From contig BSWB01000008.1 of the NCBI GenBank assembly GCA_033239125.1, forward strand, positions 11,252,001 through 11,316,000: DNA of 64,000 nt, in the 5' to 3' direction. The notes beneath the pieces were generated by a model. The model saw only the letters and a list, made by a program, of their open reading frames with translations. It did not search any database and was not told where the DNA came from. The translations under genes and the position numbers were made by a program. This DNA comes from Fagopyrum homotropicum (Eukaryota; Streptophyta; Magnoliopsida; Caryophyllales; Polygonaceae). The first letter of the stretch is position 1, and each line of letters opens with the position of its first letter. Positions 56,101 to 64,000 of the stretch are shown here, one piece after another.

Positions 56101-56363
56101 AGGAAATGGTCAGCCGGGTCCACGTACTCATTTAGTTGGGGACGGGGATGTCTTCTGTTCTTCATATGCGTCGTTTTAGTACCTTTGCTTTGTAAGGCTG
56201 ATACATATTCTTCATGTATACATTGTTTAAAGTTTTCAAATGTTTTAAATATTTTTGTGCCTTGTTGTAAGATCCTAGTGAAATTGTTGTCAAACTAAGG
56301 TCGGGACCCATTGTGAGGTCCTAACCAGTAGCTCCTCGAGTTCTCATAATTTGGGGTGTTACA
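53180..56363 (+). repeat. L5: 3' LTR
   Basis: This 3184-bp LTR runs from TGTAATATCCGG to GGTGTTACA and matches 46367-49561. It lacks a short segment near 55786 that the 5' LTR has (GTGACATCATCT region). The intron-like segment is at 55643-56074. TTATC follows. Confidence 0.92.
55643..56074 (+). other. L5 3' LTR: intron-like segment
   Basis: This is the same donor palindrome (55643-55660), CTAACGGTTTTATACCG and TTGCAG acceptor as in the 5' LTR, 432 nt long here. Confidence 0.42.
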
Positions 56364-56371
56364 TTATCAAA

Positions 56372-57418
56372 TGTCAAGGGCCTTGAAGTATAACTTAAGG
56401 ACAAGGAAGATAGCGCTTACAAAAGGACGATCTCAAAGGCCTTGGAGTTATGTATATAAATGGTTCAAATGTAAAGAAGATTTTTCAGGAAGATTTGCTC
56501 AAACAGAAAGATTTTAGGGAAGATCTTTTTCAACCAAAGATCTCAACCGAAGATTTTCTAAAAACAAAAGCGGCAAAATATCTTCTCTTTCGATTCAACA
56601 GAGGATGAGAAGATCAAGGAGCTAAGGACTCGACGTGTTCTCAGGATTTGAAGATTTGCAATGTCTACCTTATCTCGAAACAACAAACGATCTTCATGGA
56701 GAAGAAGATTCATCTTCATACGGTCATCTCTCCAACGGCTAGAAGACCTCTCCATAGAAGAGTATAAATGAAGATGTTGGTTGAAGAAGAAAGGACACAC
56801 AAGCACATACGGAAAATATCTTTACGTCTTCAAGCAACTAAATCATCTTCATTTATTGTTTTTCTTTCTCTCATTTATGCAAAAGCTTTATCCCCTTAGA
56901 GAGAGAAAACACAAGAGCTTCATTGGAAGATCTAAATAGTGTTATACTAGAGTGTGTGTTACTCTACGAAGTAACTAGGCTATTATAGCTAGGTTGAGAG
57001 TTGGAGCTAGATCGTAGCATTGGCTACAATGAGAGAAGAAGGGGATTTCTTCTAGTTTGTATCTAGGACTCTTTGAAGCTGATTATAGATAGGTAGATCC
57101 TAAGGCTATACCCTGGGACGGAGAGTATGCTATTTAGAGCCGAACTTCGTAAACATATCCGCGTGTCAATCTTTTACATTTCGCACTATATTTTGCTATT
57201 GTGACTAACTTTGTTTTTGCAGGAGCATGAAGTCAAGGCTCTTGAAAGTTATTTCAAAGTCCTTGAAATTAAAGTTTCACTAAGAGCACAGTTTGACATC
57301 AAGGCTCTTGAAAGGAGTTTCAAGGCCTTGAGATTTGGTTTACGAAAATTTCTCATACTCTATTAAACCCCCTTTCTAGAGTATCTTTAACTTATTTTTT
57401 TCACCTACCGGTTCTTCA
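56372..57418 (+). repeat. SIRE: 5' LTR
   Basis: I place the start at TGTCAAGGGCCTTGAAG and the end at GTTCTTCA, two bases before the primer site; the length is about 1.05 kb. The ends cannot be confirmed without the 3' LTR. It contains CAAGGGCCTTGAA at 56375, CAAAGGCCTTGG at 56434, TATATAAA at 56453-56460, repeated GAAGATTTT-type words at 56470-56570, and CAAGGCCTTG at 57321. Confidence 0.75.
56374..56460 (+). promoter_or_regulatory. SIRE LTR: dyads and TATA box
   Basis: CAAGGGCCTTGAA (56375) and CAAAGGCCTTGG (56434) stand just upstream of TATATAAA (56453-56460). A later TATAAATG at 56762 is an alternative. The order dyad then TATA matches the Athila LTRs. Confidence 0.45.
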
Positions 57419-57420
57419 TT

Positions 57421-57432
57421 TGGTATCAGAGC
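57421..57432 (+). other. SIRE: primer binding site (initiator tRNA-Met type)
   Basis: TGGTATCAGAGC starts two bases after the LTR end, the usual copia primer site. Confidence 0.87.
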
Positions 57433-57473
57433 TAGACTCATGTTTATTGATTTAACCATCAGTGAGACTAATC

Positions 57474-59264
57474 ATGAATCTTGTAGGTGATGGTGGATTT
57501 GCTCAAGGAAGATCCTCATCTCGACCACCACTCTTTTGTGGCAACAACTTTGCTCATTGGAGAGCACTCATGCGTATGTTTATTATTGACCTAGACATGG
57601 AACTTTGGAGCATCATTCAAAATGGACCTAAAGTTCCAATGACAACGGTTGAAGGTGTGCAAGTCCCAAAGAAGGAAGATGACTTCACACAGGCTGACCT
57701 GGACAGTGTGTCAAAGAATTACAAAGCAAAGAACCTACTATACTGTGGATTAGATGTAAATGAATTCAACCACATCTCATCATGCAAGAGTGCTAAAGAA
57801 ATATGGGACAAGATTGTTGTCACTTACGAAGGAACAACTCAAGTTAAGGAAACAAAGATTATCATCTTCCTCAGACAATACGAGCTGTTCAAGATGAATC
57901 CAAATGAAACAGTCAAGGAAATGTTCACCAGATTCCCTGAGATCGTGAACAACCTGAACTCACTAGGAAAGATCTTCACAAATGAAGAGAAAGTGAGGAA
58001 GGTTCTAAGGAGCCTACCTAAATCCAAGTGGGGACCAAAGATGGCTGCTATTGAAGAAGCTCAGAATCTCACAACTCTTCCTCTTGATGACCTACTTGGA
58101 AAACTTATCACACATGAAATGGTTCTTGGTGAAGAAGATGGAGAACTCCCATCCAACTCCAAGAATTTGGCATTAAAATCAAGAAGAGATGAGTTACCAT
58201 CTGATGACGAGGATAGTGATGACGATGATGAAGAAGATGCAAACGCCATGATTTCTAAGGGTCTCGCAAGAATTCTAAAGATTAAGAAACAATATGCTAA
58301 TATAGAATATCCACGAGGATCAAAACCCCGAGGTAAGTTTTCAAACTCTAATAAGAAAACAAGAATATTGACTTGTTTTAAATGTGGTGAAATAGATCAC
58401 CTTGTGAAGGATTGTCCATAAAAGAAGAGGACCAGCTTCAAGAAAAATGATCGAAAGAAAAAAGCTATGGTTGCTTCATGGAGTGATTCAGAATTAACAA
58501 ATGAATCAGAAGATGAAAAAGAACAAACAAACTTGTGTCTCATGGCCGATCATGAAGAAGATTCAAATCTATATGTTGACAATGTGGTAAGTACAATTAT
58601 GTCTCAACTTGAAATTGATCTGAAACAATTCCTTAAAGATATTATCATATGTGATAAGGAACATAGAATAAGGATAAATTTTTTTAAAGAAAAGCTTCTT
58701 GAACAAGAAAAACAACTAAGTGAAATGTCTCTAGAAATTAAAAATCTTAACACAAAAAAAGTAGACCTTGATGACAATATCAAGGCCTTGGAATCATAGA
58801 ACCTGATTCTCAAGGACAACCTCTCCTCTCTTCATCGAAACTATATCGATCTAGAGAAAGAGAAAGTTGATCTAACTTTGACGTGTCAAGACCAGAAGGT
58901 TGCACTTATTAAGTTTACTTGTTCAAAAGCTAATCTTGAGAGAATGATGGGTGAACAACAGTCCTCCCTTAACAATAATGGTATAGGTTATCATAGGAGC
59001 TTTCCTAGAAAATCTACCACCACTTTTGTCAAGGCCAAAGGAAGCATTCATATGCCTACTTGCTTCTACTATTGTAAAAAGGGTCATGTTAAATCTACAT
59101 GTCCTTATAGAAGAAATGATCCTTATATGATTAGAAATACCTATCCTTTATGTTTAAGGAAACAGGTCAAACAAATTTGGGTTCCTAAAGGTACTAGACC
59201 ATCAAACATGATTGAACCTGAGTATGAACCAAAATATGTCATTTGGTCGACCCGAAAAGGTTGA
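57474..59264 (+). pseudogene. SIRE: gag
   Basis: This is the capsid and nucleocapsid protein. ATG 57474 (MNLVGDGGFAQG) is preferred to the upstream non-ATG extension. The copia-type gag core runs from NFAHWRALM through SAKEIWDKIVVTYEGT to LKLI-type sequence at about 58110. The zinc knuckle CFKCGEIDHLVKDC is intact (CX2CX4HX4C), followed at once by TAA 58419-58421. The same frame continues past it, through another stop near 58797, with a Glu/Lys coiled coil (QEKQLSEMSLEIKNL) and a second knuckle-like CFYYCKKGHVKSTC. CAAGGCCTTG occurs at 58781. A frameshift near 59250 leads into protease. Confidence 0.85.
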
Positions 59265-59500
59265 TGTTTGTTGTTTTGCATGATATCACCAAGGTAAAGG
59301 AGCACAAATGGATATTAGATAGTGGTTGCTCAAGACACATGAGTGGAAAAAGCTCTTTACTCTCATATTTAAAGAAGCAATCATCTGGAACCATTACTCT
59401 TGGTGATAAAGGAAAGTGTGACATAATTAGTATTGGTAAATTTGATATAATTCATCTAACTTTATTGATGATGTTTATTTGGTTGATGGTTTGAAATATA
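59243..59500 (+). pseudogene. SIRE: protease
   Basis: This aspartic protease region has WILDSGCSRHMSG (catalytic D-S-G) and ITLGDKGK. It starts after a frameshift from gag and is lost again to a frameshift near 59480, where VDGLKYNLLSISQIC carries on in another frame. Confidence 0.85.
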
Positions 59501-60584
59501 ATCTTCTAAGTATATCTCAAATTTGTGATAAAGGCAATAAAGTCATGTTTGATTCGGATAAATGTGACGTTCAAGACAAAAAGACGGGTGAAGTGTTGCT
59601 TACTGCTCCTAGATGTAATAATGTTTATTCTATGAGTACTAACCAAGTTTCAGGAACTAAGATAAAATGTCTAAAGGCCTTAACTGATGATCCAAGACTT
59701 TGGCATAGAAGACTTGTCACGTAAGCATGCACACCATGCAGAAGCTACTTACAAAATATTTGGTACGTGGTTTGCCAAACCTAAATTTCAAGGTTAATGA
59801 TCTATGTAAGGCATGTACACAAGGTAAACAAACAAGAGGTTCATTCAAACCTAAGAAAGTTGTAAGTTCTTCTCGACCCATTGAACTTTTACACATGGAT
59901 CTTTGTGGACCTATGCGTGTCAAATATCCCAGAGGCAAGCAGTGCATCCTTGTTATAGTGGATGATTTCTCTCGTTTCACATGGATTTCTTTTCTACGAG
60001 AAAATTTTGAAGCTTTATTTGAGTTTTCAAAATTGTGTAAGGAGTTACAAACTTTGAAAAACCTACCAATTGTTTCTATAAGAAGTGATCATGGTAGAGA
60101 ATTTGATCAATTGAAGTTTGATTTGTTTTGTGCAAAATATGGCATTTCATATAATTTTTCAGCTCCTAGAACTCCTCAACAAAATGGAGTTGTGGAACGT
60201 AAGAACCACACTCTTGAGGATATGTCTAGGAAAATGCTTTTAGAAAACAATTTGCCAAAAAGTTTTTGGGCTGAAGCAGTAAACACTGCAAATTATATTT
60301 TGAATAGATGTTTAATTCGCCCTATTTTGAAAAAGACTCTTTATGAACTCTTTAAAGGAAGAAAACCAAATATTTCATATTTCAAACCCTTTGGATGTAC
60401 TTGTTTTGTTCATAACAATGGCAAAGATAATCTTGGGAAATTTGATGCACGTAGTGATGAAGCTATATTCATTGGATATGCTTCAAATAGCAAAGCTTAT
60501 CGTGTCTACAACAAACGTACCAAAATTGTTGAGGAAAGCATTCATAATATTTTTTATGAAAGAAATGATGGGTACTTTGAGTGA
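59479..60584 (+). pseudogene. SIRE: integrase
   Basis: It inserts element DNA. After LKYNLLSISQICDKG comes the zinc domain (LWHRRL, a shift and stop at 59722, HVSMHTM, then CKACTQGK). The 285-codon core has HMDLCGPM (first Asp), RSDHGREF (Asp 60087-60089) and NGVVERKN (Glu 60195-60197), giving D-35-E. It continues through GRKPNISYFKPFGC and FIGYASNSKAYRVYN to a TGA at 60582. Confidence 0.9.
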
Positions 60585-61040
60585 GAGTTTTGCTTATCTA
60601 AATCTAAATCAAAGAGAAGATCATAATTCGGATGAAGAGGAAGATCCTAAGATAGAGACAAGAATATGCAGGAAAAGATTCAAGATACCGAAAAAAACCC
60701 TCAAGACCTTGAAACACACCTTCAAGACCTTGAAACAGGAAACTGTGATAATAGAACTCCGCTTCAAGGGCTTGAAACCCAACTTCAAGGCCTTGAGAAT
60801 GGATCAACAGGTAATATACCAACGGTACCTGAATCTAGTCAAACATATGAAGCTCAACCTTCTGGATCTTCTCCATCTGTCAAAAGAAGAAAAGTTCAAA
60901 ACTCCTCATATCATCCACAAGAGAATGTGATCTTAGATCCAAATGCTGGAGTTCAAACTAGATCTAAAGTGAACAATCTATGTGTCTTCTTCGCTTTTGT
61001 GTCGCTTGTCGAGCCAAAGAACTACGTTCAAGCTCTTCAA
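60585..61040 (+). pseudogene. SIRE: integrase-RT linker with dyad repeats
   Basis: The linker inside pol is rich in the family motif: CAAGACCTTGAA twice at 60704-60740, TTCAAGGGCTTGAA near 60763 and CAAGGCCTTG at 60786-60795. They read as LQDLET/LQGLET peptide repeats. Two indels move the frame within it. VKRRKVQ and GVQTRSKVN follow as usual before RT. A TGA replaces a Trp codon at 61049. Confidence 0.7.
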
Positions 61041-62490
61041 GAACCTGATTGAATCATTGTCATGCAAAATGAATTGAATGAATTTGAGAGGAACAAGGTA
61101 TGGACTCTTACTTCAAGACCAAAACATCAATCAGTTATTGGAACGAAATGGGTCTTTCGAAACAAATTGGATGAAAGTGGCAAAGTCATACGAAATAAAG
61201 CACGACTTGTAGCACAAGGCTACAAGCAAGAAGAAGGTATTGATTATGATGAGACTTTTGCTCCAGTTTCCAAGTTAGAAACCATACGTATGCTACTTGC
61301 ATTTGCATCTTTCATGAGCATAAAACTTTTTCAAATGGATGTAAAATGTGCTTTTGTAAACGGCTACTTAGAAGAAAAAGTCTACGTTGCTCAACCTCCT
61401 GGTTTGAAAATGATGAATTTCCAGATCATGTTTTTAAACTAGATAAAGCTCTTTACGGTCTTAAGGAAGCTCCTCGAGCTTGGTATGAAAGATTATCTAA
61501 ATATCTTCTTGAAAACAATTTCAAAAGAGGTTTGATTGATAAAACATTGTTTTTCAAAGCAAGAGGCAATGACATTCTAGTAGTGCAAATCTATGTTGAT
61601 GATATATTATTCGGTGCTACTAATGATTCTCTCTGCAAGGAATTTTCAGATATTATGTGCGGGGAATTTGAAATGAGCTTACTAGGAGAGCTAAATTTCT
61701 TTCTTGGACTTCAAGTTACACAAGCAAAGAAAGGAATTTTTCTCAATCGAAGCAAGTATACTAAAGAATTGCTTAAGAAGTACAAAATAGATCAATCTAA
61801 GGTTACAAAGACTCCTATGAGTTCAACACTTTCGCTAGATCATGACAAGAATGGCAAAAGTGTAGTGCAAAAGGAGTATCGAGGTATGATCGATTCATTG
61901 TTGTATCTAACTGCTAGTCTTCCTGACATTATGTTTAGCGTGTGCATGTATGCAAGATTTCAACCTGATCCTAAAGAGTCACACTTGGTTGCTGTGAAAA
62001 GAATTATTCAGTATCTCAATGGCACTAAGGATCTAGGGTTATGGTACCCACGTCAAAGCTTGTTTCATCTTGTTGGCTATTCAGATGCAGACTTTGCAGG
62101 TTATAAGGTCGATAGAAAAAGTACTTTTGGATGTTGCCAATTCTTAGGATCATCCCTAATTAGTTGGCATTCCAAGAAGCAAAACTTTGTTGTCCTATCC
62201 ACAGCTGAAGCTGAATATATAGTTGCAAGAGCTTGTTGTGCACAAATTATTTGGATTACTCAACAACTTCGTGATCTTGGCTTTGACTTGAAAGGTATGC
62301 CTATAAAATGTGATAATACTACTGTTATTTCTATAACCAAAAATTTGTGCAGCATTCAAGGACTAAGCGTATTGATGTAAGGCATCACTTCAAACGTGAT
62401 CATGTTAAGAAAGGTGATGTTTCGATCTCTTTTATTTCAACTAACTTGCAGCTTGTAAATATCTTTATCAAGCCTCTTCGTGGGGAATAA
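61041..62490 (+). pseudogene. SIRE: reverse transcriptase and RNase H
   Basis: RT has IGTKWVFRNKLDE, ARLVAQGYKQEEGIDYDETFAPV, FQMDVKCAFVNGYLEEKVYV, a frameshift near 61410, ALYGLKEAPRAWYERL and catalytic YVDD at 61592-61603. RNase H has GYSDADFAGYKVDRKST and VVLSTAEAEYI. A second frameshift near 62340 leads to HSRTKRIDVRHHF and the end at TAA 62488-62490. All catalytic motifs survive, but the frame is broken at least twice. Confidence 0.9.
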
Positions 62491-62970
62491 TTTAATTTTA
62501 TTATATTGGAGCTTGGTATGTTGAACAAGGAAGCGTTAACGTAGGGGAGTAAACGAGTTTAATTGTTCCTACGCATGCAGATTGATGTTTTCAAGGGCCT
62601 TGAAATAAAATCCAAGGGGCCTTGAGACATATTTCAAAGGGTATATTAATAAAACGGATCAATTAGAAATTCATATCCTTTAGATATTGAATTATCTAAT
62701 TTTTATTTTATAAAAGGGATTTCAAAAGGTTTGTTATCATATTCAAAGGATTTTGAAAAGTGGTTACCAAAATTTATGGAAAGATTTTTTATCATCTATG
62801 ATTTTCCCAAGATCTTAAAAATCTTTTGATCTTTTGTTGATAAGACTTCCTTCCTTAAAAACCTCTTCTCTTCCCTCTTTACTTCTTCCGCGTCCTTTTC
62901 CTTTTGAAAGAACAGTGCTTTACTCTTCCGATTTTCCAAACCCTCTTCATCTTCTTCTCAAAAAAATTTC
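62491..62970 (+). other. SIRE: spacer between RNase H and env-like ORF, with dyads and TATA
   Basis: No gene is seen. TTCAAGGGCCTTGAAAT at 62590 and CCAAGGGGCCTTGAG at 62612 are followed by TATAAAAGG at 62709-62717; the env-like ATG is 262 nt further. This is the same order as in A1 and A2. Confidence 0.65.
62583..62717 (+). promoter_or_regulatory. SIRE: candidate internal env promoter
   Basis: Two family dyads precede the TATA box TATAAAAGG (62709-62717), as in the LTR. Activity is inferred from position and motif sharing only. Confidence 0.42.
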
Positions 62971-64000
62971 ATGGCATCCAAGAGATCTTCAATGGCCGAA
63001 GCAACATCATTTGTCCCCAAACGACAGAGGATAGTTCAAGTATCATCAGATTCCGACTCGAGTTCCGGATCTGGGTCAAGCTCGAGTTCATCAGATTTTT
63101 CAAGCGACGCAAATATTTTTACTAAGACTGGGCTCCCGTCGAGTTGGTTTACAAGTCCAACGGCAGCCAAGAAATGGCTAACAGGGTATGATGATCGCTA
63201 TCAATGCATGTGTGAGCCGGTTCATAGCAAACTGTTTACCTGCTTCTCGTTGTCGGAACTAGAAGTGCTTCAAGCAAGCTCAATCTGGATCATGTTAAAC
63301 CTAGGAAAATCATCGTACCCACGACTGACTAGGTTATTCTACACAAACTTAACGGCAAGAATAGAAAGAGGAGAATGGATTCTAAACTCAGTCATCAAAG
63401 GTAAGAAAATCACCATTACCTTTGAGATTATAGCTGATATCTTTGGATTTCCTCTATATGACGCTTCAGCATATTCTAACCCTGCTAGAACTATAAGATT
63501 AGCCAGAGAACAGTTTCTCCTTCCCAATGCTTTATCACCACCCACTATCACTTGTTTAACTCTAGAAGCCATCATTTAGCTATTTTAGATAGATGTGTAG
63601 TACCCAAGTTTGCTAACAAGGATATTATCACAAATGCTTTGCTGGTTTTAGTCTACATTGTGATGAATTGATTGAAAGTAAATCTGCCTGAAATAATCTT
63701 GTCTCATATGGTAAATGTCATAAATTTTCCAAGCACTAGTCGCCTGCCATATGGGAATTTGCTTCTCATAATCTTTAGGCATTTCTCAGTTGATTTTTCT
63801 GGTGAGGATTTGCACATTGTCAATGGAGGATTGGATGAAGCCTTCTTTGAGACCATAGGAATTCAAAAGACTCAGGTAAATTTAAGTACTGTATGGGTTT
63901 TGAAGGAGCAGCCAGAATGGAATTTCACTACAGAGTAGCGTCTTGAAACTATAGAGAGAGTAGTGGAGTCACTAAGATCTGATATTGTCCATTTTAGAGC
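62971..64000 (+). pseudogene. SIRE: env-position ORF (incomplete in window)
   Basis: This extra ORF lies after RNase H in SIRE-type copia elements. ATG 62971 (MASKRSSMAEATSFVPKRQR) opens 203 codons to TAG 63577: a basic start, a Ser/Asp-rich stretch (residues ~28-48), then a globular part with WLTGYDDRYQCM, RLFYTNLTARIERGEWIL and KKITITFEIIADIFGFPLYD. A frameshift near 63565 continues it (HLAILDRCVVPKFANKDI), then TGA near 63669, and SRLPYGNLLLIIF to a TAG near 63936; the same frame runs to the window end. It resembles the Pfam putative plant transposon protein domain, from memory. There is no clear signal peptide. Confidence 0.75.

Larger units (their letters stand above)
46367..56363 (+). 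mobile_element. L5: large LTR element without genes (LARD-like)
   Basis: This 10-kb element is flanked by TTATC on both sides (46362-46366 and 56364-56368). It has 3.2-kb LTRs related to the chromovirus LTR at 29646, an initiator-Met-type primer site and a purine tract, but its 3.6-kb interior codes for nothing recognisable. It would depend on enzymes of a related complete element. Confidence 0.87.
56372..64000 (+). mobile_element. SIRE/Maximus-type Ty1/copia retrotransposon (3' end outside)
   Basis: The order is 5' LTR, initiator-Met primer site, gag, protease, integrase, RT, RNase H, then an env-position ORF. Integrase before RT marks Ty1/copia, and an extra ORF after RNase H marks the SIRE/Maximus lineage. 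Numerous stops and frameshifts show it is inactive. The 3' LTR lies beyond the window. The left flank (TCAAA, 56367-56371) would be its target site copy. Confidence 0.9.

Noticed and set aside
62580..62640. Possible start of the SIRE 3' LTR, because TTCAAGGGCCTTGAA resembles the 5' LTR start
   Set aside because: Sequence after the motif does not follow the 5' LTR, and an env-position ORF lies downstream, so this is only another copy of the motif.

Overview
The window looks like a repeat island from a plant nuclear genome, most likely a eudicot. I see no ordinary host gene, rRNA or tRNA. Nearly all 64 kb is LTR retrotransposons nested in each other, around the remains of a Mutator-like (MULE) DNA transposon. 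The plant assignment rests on Athila-type Ty3/gypsy elements with an env-position ORF and a tRNA-Asp-type primer site, a SIRE/Maximus-type Ty1/copia element with its own env-position ORF, a chromovirus integrase tail, and a MULE that carries a Ulp1-like protease gene. Species cannot be told from the sequence.

Layout from left to right. A0 (1-3256, plus strand) is the 3' end of an Athila element. A1 (3257-15967, minus strand) is an Athila element whose 3' LTR is cut by A0. 15968-16195 is the integrase tail of a chromovirus. A2 (16196-29313, plus) is a full-length Athila element with both LTRs and an open 963-codon RT-RNase H-integrase frame. 29314-31714 is the 3' end and 3' LTR of the same chromovirus. 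31715-38762 is the MULE: a decayed Ulp1-like gene on plus and a decayed transposase gene on minus, arranged tail to tail. A3 (38768-46297, minus, flanked by ATATA) is an Athila-type element with gag and env-like regions but no pol. L5 (46367-56363, flanked by TTATC) has two 3.2-kb LTRs and a 3.6-kb interior without recognisable genes. 56372 to the window end is a SIRE-type copia element, cut by the window edge.

Inferred insertion order: MULE first, then the chromovirus into its Ulp1 gene, then A1 and A2 into the chromovirus, then A0 into the A1 LTR. On the other side A3, L5 and SIRE entered sequence next to the MULE.

The most interesting signal crosses family borders. Each LTR family carries its own short dyad-symmetric motif in clusters: CCACGGCCGTGG in A0/A1, AAATCGGCCGATTT in A2, CCGC-AGGG-GCGG in A3, and CAAGGCCTTG in SIRE. 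The clusters sit in corresponding places: in the LTR (often just before a TATA box), in the spacer between pol and the env-like ORF (followed by a TATA box in A1, A2 and SIRE), and in a linker inside pol. This suggests an internal env promoter built from the same cis-elements as the LTR promoter. All coding, boundary and similarity statements come from reading by eye; no alignment or database search was run.
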